A stretch of DNA of 64,000 nucleotides. Origin: Butyrivibrio sp. XPD2002. Lineage in GTDB: Bacteria; Bacillota; Clostridia; Lachnospirales; Lachnospiraceae. The notes under the pieces were generated by a model. That model had not been told where the DNA came from. It did not search any database and saw only the letters and a program-made list of their open reading frames with translations. Position 1 is the stretch's first letter; every line of letters starts with the position of its first letter. Shown one piece after another: positions 44,825 to 53,798 of this stretch. The stretch is taken from the NCBI RefSeq assembly GCF_000423945.1, contig NZ_AUIY01000020.1, positions 45,701-109,700 on the forward strand, given 5' to 3'. The translations under genes were made by a program, and so were the position numbers.

Positions 44825-45799
44825 ATGGATAATCAGTCTTCAGGAATTGTGGAAAAGTATGTATTCGGTGTAGACATAGGTGGAACAACCGTTAAGATCG
44901 GTCTCCTTGATATGGACGGTCACAAGATCGAGGTATGGGAGATTCCCACCAGAACAGAGGATGAAGGAAAGAATGTCCTTCCGGATATCGCTGAAGCAAT
45001 CAGAAAAAAGATGGATGAGAGAGGAATCAAGGACTCTCAGGTAGTTGGTGTTGGAGCAGGTGCTCCCGGACCTTTCGCAGATGATGGTACTATTTTCAAG
45101 GCTGTTAACCTTGGCTGGAGCGAGTTCAACATGAAGAACGAGCTTCATGATCTTGTTAAGATCCCGGTTAAGTGCGGTAATGACGCAAACGTTGCAGCAC
45201 TTGGTGAGTACTGGATGGGCGGTGGTCAGGGCTACAAGGATATGCTCATGGTTACTCTCGGAACCGGTGTCGGCGGTGGCATTATCCACAATGGCAAGAT
45301 CTTCAACGGTGCTAACGGTGCAGGTGGAGAGATCGGACACATCCATATCAATGATAATGAGACACTTAAATGTGGATGCGGTAAGAAGGGATGCCTCGAG
45401 CAGTATGCAAGTGCTACAGGTGCCAACCTTCTTATGAACAGAATTCTTGAAGCAAGCGATGAAGAGAGTGTTCTTCGCGGAAAAGATTTTACCTGCAGAG
45501 ATATCTTCGATGCAGCTAAGAAGGGCGATAAGCTCGCTAACGATGCACTTAACCAGTACGGCGAGTACCTTGGAAAGGGTCTTGCAATGATCGCATCAAC
45601 CATCAATCCTGAGATAATCGTATTTGGTGGCGGCGTATCAAAGGCAGGAGATATCCTGTTTGACCTTGTTCGTCCCTCATTTGAGAAATATGTATTCCCG
45701 GGCGCTAAGAGAACAAAGTTCGCACTGGCTAAGCTTGGAAATGATGCCGGAATTTTCGGCGCAGCAAAACTTGTTTTGGATTCGGTTACAGAGAAATGA
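44825..45799 (+). CDS. ROK-family glucokinase
   Basis: 324 residues. Phosphorylates glucose (or a related sugar) with ATP. FGVDIGGTTVKIGLLDMDG is the phosphate-binding start; GNDANVAALGEYWMGGGQG and VTLGTGVGGGIIHNGKIF are typical, and the zinc motif is HINDNETLKCGCGKKGCLEQ. No DNA-binding N-domain, so it is a kinase, not a repressor. Its stop overlaps murB (ATGA). Confidence 0.92.
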   Translation: MDNQSSGIVEKYVFGVDIGGTTVKIGLLDMDGHKIEVWEIPTRTEDEGKNVLPDIAEAIRKKMDERGIKDSQVVGVGAGAPGPFADDGTIFKAVNLGWSEFNMKNELHDLVKIPVKCGNDANVAALGEYWMGGGQGYKDMLMVTLGTGVGGGIIHNGKIFNGANGAGGEIGHIHINDNETLKCGCGKKGCLEQYASATGANLLMNRILEASDEESVLRGKDFTCRDIFDAAKKGDKLANDALNQYGEYLGKGLAMIASTINPEIIVFGGGVSKAGDILFDLVRPSFEKYVFPGAKRTKFALAKLGNDAGIFGAAKLVLDSVTEK

Positions 45800-46728
45800 T
45801 ATTAGACTTGTATGATAAGTTGTCCGGGGTATTACCGGAAGAAAACATCATAAAGGACGAAGATATGAGCAGGCACACCACGTTTCGCGTCGGTGGGCCT
45901 GCCGATTATTTTCTAAAGATTGAAAGCTACGACAAGCTTAAGGAGGTCCTGTCTCTTTTTAGAAAAGAGGGACTTACCATGCAGGAGGATTATTATATCC
46001 TCGGTAATGGAAGTAATCTTCTTGTGGCAGATGGCGGCTACCGTGGCGCTATAATCACTCTTGGCGGCGAATTTGCAGAGTGCAGTATGGAGAGCTCAAA
46101 TGTTATTAAGGCCGGAGCAGCTGCGTTAAATGTGGCAGTTGCTAATCTTGCAAGAGATAACAGTCTCACAGGCTTTGAATTTGCACACGGAATTCCCGGA
46201 TCCATAGGCGGTGCCCTTGTTATGAATGCAGGTGCCTATGGCGGAGAGATGAAGCAGGTAGTTAAGAGCGTAACTGCTATTGATGAGAATGGCAGTGAGG
46301 TTATCCTTAGCCTGGATGAATTAGAGCTTGGTTACAGAACCAGTATTTTCAAGAAGAAAAAGTATGTTATTACAGGCTGTCTTATTGAACTTCAGCCCGG
46401 AGACCGCGATGAGATAGAGCGCACAATGAATGAGCTTAAGGAAAAGCGCATTTCAAAGCAGCCTCTTGAGTATCCAAGTGCCGGTTCTACCTTTAAGCGT
46501 CCTGAGGGATATTTTGCAGGAAAGCTTATTGAGGATGCAGGGCTTCGCGGATATTCCGTAGGCGGTGCTCAGGTTTCAGAGAAACACTGCGGCTTTGTGG
46601 TCAATAAAGGCGGTGCAACAGCAACTGATGTATATAGACTGATAGCTGATGTTCAGAAAAAAGTTTTTGAATCTTCCGGAGTTAAGCTATCGCCGGAGGT
46701 AATTCTTTTGGGAGATTTTGAAGCATGA
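45796..46728 (+). CDS. murB: UDP-N-acetylenolpyruvoylglucosamine reductase
   Basis: 310 residues. Reduces UDP-GlcNAc-enolpyruvate to UDP-MurNAc with FAD and NADPH. FAD-binding motifs: HTTFRVGGPADYF, ILGNGSNLLVADGGYRG and FEFAHGIPGSIGGALVMNAG; the catalytic Ser/Glu region is YPSAGSTFKRPEGYFAGKLI. Start ATG overlaps the upstream stop and its own stop overlaps rapZ (ATGA both times), so three genes are tightly coupled. Confidence 0.96.
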   Translation: MILDLYDKLSGVLPEENIIKDEDMSRHTTFRVGGPADYFLKIESYDKLKEVLSLFRKEGLTMQEDYYILGNGSNLLVADGGYRGAIITLGGEFAECSMESSNVIKAGAAALNVAVANLARDNSLTGFEFAHGIPGSIGGALVMNAGAYGGEMKQVVKSVTAIDENGSEVILSLDELELGYRTSIFKKKKYVITGCLIELQPGDRDEIERTMNELKEKRISKQPLEYPSAGSTFKRPEGYFAGKLIEDAGLRGYSVGGAQVSEKHCGFVVNKGGATATDVYRLIADVQKKVFESSGVKLSPEVILLGDFEA

Positions 46729-47588
46729 GAATCGTTATTGTCACGGGAATGAGTGGTGGCGGTAAGTCCACTGCTATTCATATGCTTGAGGATGCAGGTT
46801 TTTACTGCGTTGATAATCTGCCCCCGAGCCTATTTGAGAAATTTGCTGAACTCATAACTCTTCCGGATAGCGAAGTAACCAAGGTCGCTGTGGGATTTGA
46901 TGTCAGATCCGGTACGAAATTCGAGGATGCTCCCAGGGTAATTGAGGAGCTTCGTAAAAGAGGGCTCCCCGTGGAGGTTCTTTTCCTTGAGTGCTCGGAT
47001 TCAGTTTTGGTCAAGAGATATAAGGAAACAAGAAGGCGTCATCCTCTGTCCCCTGACGGAAGAATTGAAGACGGTATCAGGAAGGAAAGAGAGATGCTTG
47101 CTAAGGTAAGAAAGCAGGCTGACTACATAATCGATACCTCCCAGCTACTCACAAGAGAGTTTAAGGCTGAGATGGAGAGAATATTCGTTGCTAACGAGAA
47201 GCACAATAACCTGATGGTTACGGTTCTTTCCTTTGGATTTAAGTATGGTATTCCCTCAGATGCTGATCTTGTTTTTGATGTGAGATTTTTACCTAATCCC
47301 TTTTATATCGATGAGCTTAAGCACCTTACCGGCAATGATAAGCCGGTTCAGGATTATGTGAAAAGCTTTCCGGAGTGCGAACAGTTCCTGGAAAAGCTGA
47401 AGGATATGCTTGAATTCCTGATGCCGGGATATATTAATGAAGGTAAATACCAGCTTGTGGTGGCAATTGGCTGTACAGGCGGTCAGCATAGATCGGTTAC
47501 CATTGCCAATGAGATTTATGACAGATTAAAAGAGGCTGATAATTTCGGAGTGAAGATATATCACAGGGATTTGAAGCATGCAAGGTGA
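46725..47588 (+). CDS. rapZ: RNase adapter / nucleotide-binding protein RapZ
   Basis: 287 residues. N-terminal P-loop kinase-like domain: VIVTGMSGGGKSTAIHMLED, VDNLPPSLFEKFAEL, GFDVRSGTKF; C-terminal metabolite-sensing domain: VTVLSFGFKYGIPSDADLVF, DVRFLPNPFY, VAIGCTGGQHRSVTIAN. In enterobacteria RapZ controls GlmS through a small RNA; in Firmicutes (YvcJ) it is linked with cell-wall amino-sugar control. Here it sits directly before whiA with 5 nt between, without the glmR/yvcK gene that separates them in Bacillus. Confidence 0.95.
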   Translation: MRIVIVTGMSGGGKSTAIHMLEDAGFYCVDNLPPSLFEKFAELITLPDSEVTKVAVGFDVRSGTKFEDAPRVIEELRKRGLPVEVLFLECSDSVLVKRYKETRRRHPLSPDGRIEDGIRKEREMLAKVRKQADYIIDTSQLLTREFKAEMERIFVANEKHNNLMVTVLSFGFKYGIPSDADLVFDVRFLPNPFYIDELKHLTGNDKPVQDYVKSFPECEQFLEKLKDMLEFLMPGYINEGKYQLVVAIGCTGGQHRSVTIANEIYDRLKEADNFGVKIYHRDLKHAR

Positions 47589-47593
47589 TGTAG

Positions 47594-48537
47594 ATGTCAT
47601 TTTCGAGTGATGTGAAAAATGAACTTGCGAAGCAAATAGCTTCTCCGCGCCATTGCAGACTTTCGGAGCTCTCAGCGCTGATCCTCGGATGCGGGGCTGT
47701 AGGAAGGTCGGAAGACGGCATATATACTGTGTTTTTGCAGGCAGATGCGGAGGCTCAGGGTAGAAAGTTCTTTACAATACTAAAAAAGCATTTAATATAG
47801 AGGCTAGCGTGCTTGATAAAGTGCCACCAATGCATTCAGGAGGAAAGGTTTATGTACCTGTCCTTCAGGGAAAAGAAGAGGTTTCTTCTATATTAAAGTC
47901 GATTCATATAGTTGATAACGATGGCAATATCAGGACTGTGGATGACGGAGTAAGTCATAGAATTGTAAGACAGTCTTGTTGCAAAAGGGCATTTTTGAGA
48001 GATACATTTTTATGTATTGGCTCAGTTAGTGATCCGAGTAAATCATATCATCTTGAATTTGTGTGTACGTCACAGAGATTTGCAGATGATCTGAAGAAGA
48101 TGATCGAGAGCTTTGACATAGAGGCTCGCATAGTAATGCGAAAAAAATACTATGTCGTATATATTAAGGAGAGCACATCAATTGTCGATCTTCTTAATGT
48201 GATGGAGGCTCCCGTAAGTCTTATGAATATGGAGAATGAGCGTATTGTTAAAGAGATGCGTAATTCCATAAACAGAAGGGTCAATTGTGAGACTGCCAAT
48301 ATCACAAAAACAGTCAATGCAGCATCGAGACAGACCGCTGATATTCTGTATCTGAGAGAGCATTACGGATTTGAGAATCTTCCGAAGGGACTTGAGGATA
48401 TGGCCAGGGTCAGGCTGCAATATCCGGATGCAACATTGTTAGAGCTTGGGAAATATCTTGATCCACCGGTTGGAAAATCAGGTGTTAATCACAGGCTTAG
48501 GAAGCTCAGTGAGCTCGCAGAGAAGCTGCGAGGATGA
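47594..48537 (+). CDS. whiA: DNA-binding protein WhiA, split by a -1 frameshift
   Basis: The first frame (47594-47800) gives the WhiA N-terminus (MSFSSDVKNELAKQI, ALILGCGAVG) and stops at TAG 47798-47800. The -1 frame continues the same protein (AFNIEASVLDKVPP onward) through the LAGLIDADG-like middle and the helix-turn-helix C-terminus (NITKTVNAASRQTADI, PPVGKSGVNHRLRKLSELA), ending at 48537. The join falls on A-AAA-AAG (47782-47788) in the codon phase required for classical -1 slippage. Joined length, about 314 residues, equals normal WhiA. A GTG at 47809 with AGAGG 5 nt upstream could start the second piece separately. A missing A in the sequence or real frameshifting both explain it. WhiA affects division and chromosome segregation. 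Confidence 0.85.
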
Positions 48538-48573
48538 GCGACGCTGCGATTTCTGCAGTAAGAGGAGGAAATT

Positions 48574-48840
48574 ATGATCACAAAATCTATCGAAATCAAG
48601 CTTCCAGGCGGACTTGAGGCACGTCCGGTTGCCGAGTTGGTTCAGCTTGCAAGCCGCTACGACAGCACAGTGCACATCGAGGCACAGTCTAAGAAGGTTA
48701 ATGCTAAGAGCATCATGGGTATGATGACACTTAGTCTTAGCAGTGGCGAGGAGGTAACAGTGATTGCAGATGGCGCTGATGAAGCCGATGCAGTTGCAGG
48801 TATGGAGAGTTTTCTTATTGGGAATCTTCAGCTTTCTTGA
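48574..48840 (+). CDS. HPr-like (Crh-type) protein with Glu at the phospho-His position
   Basis: 88 residues. The HPr fold is clear, but the active-site loop that reads GLHARPA in HPr is GLEARPV here: Glu replaces the His15 phosphorylated by EI, so it cannot carry sugar phosphate in the PTS. The Ser46 region (KVNAKSIMGMMTLSL) is intact for HprK. This parallels Bacillus Crh, which has Gln there and acts only in CcpA regulation. Synteny also fits: rapZ-whiA-crh. Last gene of the string that begins with hprK; a strong terminator follows. Confidence 0.9.
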   Translation: MITKSIEIKLPGGLEARPVAELVQLASRYDSTVHIEAQSKKVNAKSIMGMMTLSLSSGEEVTVIADGADEADAVAGMESFLIGNLQLS

Positions 48841-48868
48841 TACAAATTGAATAAATATATAGAAAGCC

Positions 48869-48908
48869 CCGGTTACATTCACTATAATGAATGTAACCGG
48901 TTTTTATT
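48869..48908 (+). terminator. Strong terminator after the HPr-like gene
   Basis: Perfect 13-bp stem CCGGTTACATTCA (48869-48881) with 48888-48900, then TTTTTATTTC. Confidence 0.95.
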
Positions 48909-48929
48909 TCATAAGGTAGGGGAGACATT

Positions 48930-49829
48930 ATGAGTAAAAAGAAAATGCTATTTGTCTACAATCCAAAAGCTGGAAAGGAAAGAATCAGAAGTAATTTACT
49001 GGATATAATCGATACTTTTACAAGAGCTGGATATGAGGTGACTGTATATCCTACTCAGGAGCCGGGAGATGCCATAGAAACCGTGAGGACCAGGGAAAAC
49101 ATATATGATATCGTTGTCTGCAGCGGTGGGGACGGAACCCTTGATGAAGTGGTAAATGGTATGTGGAAATCCAAGAAGCGCATTCCGATTGGATACGTTC
49201 CTGCAGGATCTACCAATGACTTCGCGATGAGTCTTGGTATTCCCTCAGCCATGCATGCTTCTGCGGAGGCGCTTGTTACCGGTAAGGAGTATCAGTGCGA
49301 TATAGGTGTCATGAATGATGAGACCTTCGTATACATAGCTGCTTTTGGATTGTTTACCGATGTGTCCTATCAGACAAGACAGGATGTAAAAAATGTCCTT
49401 GGACATATGGCGTATATACTTGAAGGTGCAAAGAGGCTTTCCGAGATCAGATCCTATCACGTGAAGGTAACTACTGATGAAGCTGTGATAGAGGATGATT
49501 TTGTTTTCGGAATGGTTACAAATTCTGTGTCGGTAGGCGGATTTAAGGATATCACCGGAAAGCATGTAAAGCTTGATGATGGTGTATTTGAGGTTACGCT
49601 TGTAAAGCTTCCTGACAATATGCTTGATATGAGTAATCTTATGGCTGCATTCCTTAACAGGGATATAGATACGGAGCAGATGTACTGCTTTAAGACAAAA
49701 CACGTAGTGTTTGAGTCGAAGGATAAAATCGCATGGACCAGAGATGGAGAGTTCGGCGGAGAGCATACCTATGTAGACATAAGAAATGAGAATAAGGCAG
49801 TAACAATACTAGTGCCGAAGGATAAATAA
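48930..49829 (+). CDS. Diacylglycerol/lipid kinase (DgkB/YegS family)
   Basis: 299 residues. Phosphorylates diacylglycerol or a related lipid at the membrane. MLFVYNPKAGKERI starts the kinase domain, the nucleotide loop is VVCSGGDGTLDEVVNGM, then IGYVPAGSTNDFAMSLG. The C-terminal beta domain ends TRDGEFGGEHTYVDIRN with the conserved DGE. GGGGAG precedes the ATG. Monocistronic. Confidence 0.93.
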   Translation: MSKKKMLFVYNPKAGKERIRSNLLDIIDTFTRAGYEVTVYPTQEPGDAIETVRTRENIYDIVVCSGGDGTLDEVVNGMWKSKKRIPIGYVPAGSTNDFAMSLGIPSAMHASAEALVTGKEYQCDIGVMNDETFVYIAAFGLFTDVSYQTRQDVKNVLGHMAYILEGAKRLSEIRSYHVKVTTDEAVIEDDFVFGMVTNSVSVGGFKDITGKHVKLDDGVFEVTLVKLPDNMLDMSNLMAAFLNRDIDTEQMYCFKTKHVVFESKDKIAWTRDGEFGGEHTYVDIRNENKAVTILVPKDK

Positions 49830-49838
49830 GATCAATTT

Positions 49839-49873
49839 ATGGACGGGTGACCGGTGTCACTCGTTCATTTTTT
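49839..49873 (+). terminator. Terminator after the lipid kinase gene
   Basis: ATGGACGGGTGAC pairs with GTCACTCGTTCAT (about 49839-49851 with 49856-49868, wobble and one mismatch), then TTTTTTG. Confidence 0.8.
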
Positions 49874-49989
49874 GTTCATAAAACGTTTAAAGACTATTAA
49901 CGCCAGATTATTTCTTGGACATTTATTTTCGATATACTAAAGGTGTCAGATGAAGAAAGGCAATACCAATAAAAATAACTTTTTCATAA

Positions 49990-50025
49990 TAAGCCAAGCA
50001 AGTCTTAACTTGCTTGGCTTCCTCC
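49990..50025 (-). terminator. Terminator after the cyclophilin gene
   Basis: AGCCAAGCAAGT (49992-50003) pairs perfectly with ACTTGCTTGGCT (50008-50019). On the minus strand TTATTATG follows, serving the gene ending at 50041. Confidence 0.8.
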
Positions 50026-50040
50026 CTTTTATGGGGTTCT

Positions 50041-50571
50041 TTATTCGATGATTTCCGGTTCCGGATAATCTACACCGAAGGTTTCAACTGTAACTGATTT
50101 CATAACCTGGTCTGTTGTAGGTCTGTCCATCCAGTCAGTCTCTGTCTCTGCGATCTTGTTAACAACATCCATACCCTCTGTTACCTTACCGAAAGCAGCG
50201 TATGCGCCATCGAGGTGAGGAGCGTTCTTGTGCATGATAAAGAACTGTGAACCTGCAGAATCCGGAATCTGAGTGCGGGCCATTGAAAGTACGCCCTCTG
50301 TGTGAAGAAGGTTATTCTCAAAGCCATTCTGAGAGAATTCACCCTTGATTGAGTAGCCGGGGCCGCCCATTCCTGTTCCGTCCGGATCACCACCCTGGAG
50401 CATGAAGCCCTTTATTACGCGGTGGAAGATAACTCCATCATAGAAGTTATGGTTGATAAGTGAAATAAAGTTGTTAACTGTGTTGGGGGCGATTTCGGGA
50501 TAAAGCTCTGCTTTGATAACGCCGCCGTCCTGCATAGTAATAGTTACGATTGGGTTCTTGTTTTCAGACAT
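50041..50571 (-). CDS. Cyclophilin-type peptidyl-prolyl isomerase
   Basis: 176 residues, cytosolic. Signature YDGVIFHRVIKGFMLQGGD, then GMGGPGYSIKGEF, GVLSMARTQIPDSAGSQFFI and HLDGAYAAFGKVTEGMDVV are all present, so it should be an active proline isomerase. The start has AAGGAG upstream. A TATAAT on the minus strand (plus 50653-50658) is a plausible -10; divergent from the next gene. Confidence 0.95.
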   Translation of the reverse strand: MSENKNPIVTITMQDGGVIKAELYPEIAPNTVNNFISLINHNFYDGVIFHRVIKGFMLQGGDPDGTGMGGPGYSIKGEFSQNGFENNLLHTEGVLSMARTQIPDSAGSQFFIMHKNAPHLDGAYAAFGKVTEGMDVVNKIAETETDWMDRPTTDQVMKSVTVETFGVDYPEPEIIE

Positions 50572-50682
50572 TTTTTTCTCCTTGTCTATGCTTGAAAAAT
50601 AGTTAGAATTTCTCCGAAATTTACGCTTTTTCGTGGTAGAAATCCGCGATTAATTATACAATATACAAGAGGTATATAAAAG

Positions 50683-51627
50683 TTGTTAAGGGAAATCATT
50701 TTTTGTTTGAAAAAGGTGCCCGGTGAAGGGGTACGGGAAAAAATTAATAGTGCTGTAGAGTATCTGACAGAGGAAGGGCTCAGGTGCGACCTTCTGATGC
50801 CCGAGGAAGATGAGCAGTGGATAGAGGGACTTACGCCATGGTATATCTCACGGCTTGAGGACAGAAGATCAGGAGACCTGCTCATAGTATCCGATTCCAC
50901 ACAGATGGCGGATGACCTTATAGAGAGGGGCTATTATGTGGTGGGAATATGGCATGATGAAAACCGCTCCGAATCCTTTGCGGGGCTCAAATATGTATTC
51001 ACGGATATCGAGGAAATAGCCAGGGATTCCTATGAAAAGGCATACCAGAGATATGCCCAGCTGCCCTGGGAGATTCTGCGTACGGAGCGCTGCATCATAC
51101 GGGAGACCACCGTTGAGGATGTGGATGAGTTCTATAAAATATACGCAGATCCCGAGATGACAAGGTACATGGAGGGATTGTTTAAAAATCCTGAGGATGA
51201 GAAAAAATATACCAGGGACTACATTGAGAAGGTATATGGACTTCTGGGATTTGGCACATGGACTGTCATAAGAAAGGAAGACGGAAGAATCATAGGCCGT
51301 GCAGGCTTCAGCGTTCGAAACGGCTTTGACGATATTGAGCTCGGATTTTTGATAGGTACTGAGTTTCAGAGAGAGGGCTATGCATACGAGGTGTGCAGTG
51401 CAATCCTTGATTATGGCAAGCAGGTGCTTCAGTTTGACAAGGTACAGACCTTTGTAAAGGCTGAGAATCTTGTGTCCATTCATCTGTGTGAAAAGCTTGG
51501 TTTTGAGATTTTGGAAGAGGTGGACATAGAGGAAAATATTTACGGAGAAGAGTATCACGACGGCGTAAAAGTGGCACCATCCGAAGCGAAGTTCGGCAAA
51601 TATATAAGAATGGTGCTTGCTATTTAA
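50683..51627 (+). CDS. GNAT acetyltransferase with an extra N-terminal domain
   Basis: 314 residues from a TTG start with GAGG about 10 nt upstream. The C-terminal half (about 140-314) is a RimJ/RimL-like acetyltransferase: LRTERCIIRETTVEDVDEFY, GTWTVIRKEDGRIIGRAGFS, ELGFLIGTEFQREGYAYEVC, VKAENLVSIHLCEKLGFE. The N-terminal 120 residues (LLIVSDSTQMADDLIERGYY, GLKYVFTDIEEIARD) look HAD-like in pattern but lack a convincing catalytic Asp motif; they may be a regulatory or specificity domain. Substrate unknown. Confidence 0.85.
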   Translation: MLREIIFCLKKVPGEGVREKINSAVEYLTEEGLRCDLLMPEEDEQWIEGLTPWYISRLEDRRSGDLLIVSDSTQMADDLIERGYYVVGIWHDENRSESFAGLKYVFTDIEEIARDSYEKAYQRYAQLPWEILRTERCIIRETTVEDVDEFYKIYADPEMTRYMEGLFKNPEDEKKYTRDYIEKVYGLLGFGTWTVIRKEDGRIIGRAGFSVRNGFDDIELGFLIGTEFQREGYAYEVCSAILDYGKQVLQFDKVQTFVKAENLVSIHLCEKLGFEILEEVDIEENIYGEEYHDGVKVAPSEAKFGKYIRMVLAI

Positions 51628-51704
51628 AATTTTTTAAGTTACCATACACTTTGGAAGAGAGAGGAATTAGATTACGTAGTACCCAGGATGTGTAGGAGGT
51701 ATGG

Positions 51705-53741
51705 ATGAGTTCTATGGATTTGTTTTCACTAATTGCAGGGCTTCTCGGAGGACTGGCTCTGTTTCTGTATGGTATGAATGTAATGAGCGGTGGGCTCACC
51801 AAGGCAGCAGGAGGAAAGCTTGAAGCTGCGCTTAGTAAGGTGACAAGCCATCCCATCATTGCATATCTTTTCGGTGTGGGTGTTACCGCACTTGTTCAGT
51901 CATCATCAGCGTCAACCGTAATGGTTGTCGGTCTTGTTAATTCAAGCATTATGACACTTAAAGAAGCAGTAAATGTCATTCTTGGTGCGAATCTTGGTAC
52001 GACATTTACAGCATGGTTGCTCAGCTTGAATGCTATCAGCAGTGATAATTTCTTTATTAACCTGCTGAAGCCTACTTCATTTACCCCATTCCTTGCAATA
52101 ATCGGTATCGTTCTTTACATGTTTTCAAAGAGCGATAGAAAAAATAATATTGGTCTGATACTGATCGGCTTTTCAGTGCTGATGTTCGGAATGAGCATGA
52201 TGTCAGATGCAGTATCACCTCTTAAGAATGACGAGGGATTTCAGAACGTGCTTATGACCTTCAGCAATCCTTTTATCGGATTTCTGGTTGGCGTGTTCTT
52301 TACAATGGTAATTCAGAGTTCTGCAGGAACTATCGGTATTATGCAGGCTTTGGCGGCATCTGTTCACATCACATACAGCGTTGCTCTTCCTGTTGTAGTT
52401 GGTGCGGAGGTAGGAACCTGTATAACAGCTATTCTTTCATCATTCGGTGCTAATAAGAATGGTAAGAGAACAGCTCTGATGCACTTGTATTTCAATATCA
52501 TAAAAGCCGGAACCTTTATGATAGTCTTTTATATCCTGCATACAGCACTTGATTTTGCATTTATGCATGAAGTAGCAGGAATGGTTGGAATAGCTTCCAT
52601 TCATACACTTATCAACCTTGTGGCAACACCTCTTATGGTGCCCTTCTCCGGACTTCTTGTTAAGATGGCATACGCTACCATCCCGATTGATGATAAGGAG
52701 AGAGAAGAGCAGGAAGAGATGCAGGGAATCACCAAGCTGGATCCCCGATTCCTTTCAAACCCGCCCTTTGCACTTGAGCAGAGTAAGCAGGTTGCCATGG
52801 ATATGGCTGAGTTTGCAAGAGAGGGGCTTGAAAAAGCGATTCCGCTTCTTGAAAACTACGATGCAGAGGCTGCTGATGAGGTCAGACGCCTTGAGGAGAA
52901 GGTTGACCGCTATGAGGATCAGCTTGGGACCTATCTTATGCAGATAAATAACCATCATCTTGCTGAGACGGATTCAAGACTTTTGTCAATTATTCTTCAC
53001 TGCATAACGGACTTTGAGAGAATAAGTGATCACACTTTGAATATTGCTCAGGTTGCCCGCAACATGAATGACAAGAAGGAGCATTTTTCATCAAAGGCCA
53101 GCGAGGAGATAAGGATATTCTCCAACGCTGTTAAGGAAATCGTTGATCTGGCCTTTACATCCTTCCAGAATCAGGATCTTAAGCTGGCAAAATCGGTTGA
53201 GCCCCTTGAAGAAGTAATTGACGGTCTTAACATGGAGGTTAAGCGCAGACATGTAAGACGTCTCAGAAAAGGAAAGTGCACCATTGATATGGGCTTTAGT
53301 CTTTCAGAGCTTGGAACCGACTATGAGCGTATCGCCGACCACTGTAGTAATATAGCGGTATGTCTTCTTGAGGTCAGTGAGGGACTCTTTGATACTCACG
53401 AATATATCGAGCACCTCAAGGAAGAGAAGAACCAGGAGTTTGAGATAGCTGTTGATCTTTACGAGAGAAAGTATCGTCTTCCTGCCATGAAGAAGGGCTT
53501 TGAGGAGGAAGAAGAGATAGATCCTTCATTTGCCGAGAATCATGAGACAATAGTAAATATTATGAATTCCGATGATAAGGAAATAATTGACGAGGCTCTT
53601 GAGGCCGCAGGAGTGAAGGGTGCAGAAAATCTCACTGAGAAGGTAAAAGAGAAGGTCAAGGATAAGGTTAAGAAGAACAAGGACAAAAAGGATAAAGATA
53701 AAAAGGACAAAAAAGATAAGTCCAAGAAGGATAAGGACTGA
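51705..53741 (+). CDS. Na/Pi cotransporter family protein with PhoU domain
   Basis: 678 residues. Two inverted Na/Pi repeats, each with the QSSS/QSS motif: TALVQSSSASTVMVVGLVNS and MVIQSSAGTIGIMQALA, with GANLGTTFTAW between. About 8-9 membrane segments (1-325), then a cytoplasmic PhoU-like helical domain (about 350-560: HCITDFERISDHTLNIAQ, LGTDYERIADHCSNIAV). The last 35 residues are a Lys/Asp repeat (KDKKDKDKKDKKDKSKKDKD). The family exports or imports phosphate with sodium; here probably low-affinity phosphate handling. Confidence 0.93.
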   Translation: MSSMDLFSLIAGLLGGLALFLYGMNVMSGGLTKAAGGKLEAALSKVTSHPIIAYLFGVGVTALVQSSSASTVMVVGLVNSSIMTLKEAVNVILGANLGTTFTAWLLSLNAISSDNFFINLLKPTSFTPFLAIIGIVLYMFSKSDRKNNIGLILIGFSVLMFGMSMMSDAVSPLKNDEGFQNVLMTFSNPFIGFLVGVFFTMVIQSSAGTIGIMQALAASVHITYSVALPVVVGAEVGTCITAILSSFGANKNGKRTALMHLYFNIIKAGTFMIVFYILHTALDFAFMHEVAGMVGIASIHTLINLVATPLMVPFSGLLVKMAYATIPIDDKEREEQEEMQGITKLDPRFLSNPPFALEQSKQVAMDMAEFAREGLEKAIPLLENYDAEAADEVRRLEEKVDRYEDQLGTYLMQINNHHLAETDSRLLSIILHCITDFERISDHTLNIAQVARNMNDKKEHFSSKASEEIRIFSNAVKEIVDLAFTSFQNQDLKLAKSVEPLEEVIDGLNMEVKRRHVRRLRKGKCTIDMGFSLSELGTDYERIADHCSNIAVCLLEVSEGLFDTHEYIEHLKEEKNQEFEIAVDLYERKYRLPAMKKGFEEEEEIDPSFAENHETIVNIMNSDDKEIIDEALEAAGVKGAENLTEKVKEKVKDKVKKNKDKKDKDKKDKKDKSKKDKD

Positions 53742-53756
53742 AAAAGTCTTGTATAA

Positions 53757-53785
53757 ACTGCCGAAAAATGGCAGATGGGTTTTTA
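53757..53785 (+). terminator. Weak hairpin between the Na/Pi gene and hypB
   Basis: ACTGCC (53758-53763) pairs with GGCAG (53770-53774), with T run after a short spacer. It ends close to the hypB ribosome-binding site, so some read-through is likely. Confidence 0.4.
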
Positions 53786-53798
53786 GAAAGGATTTTTA

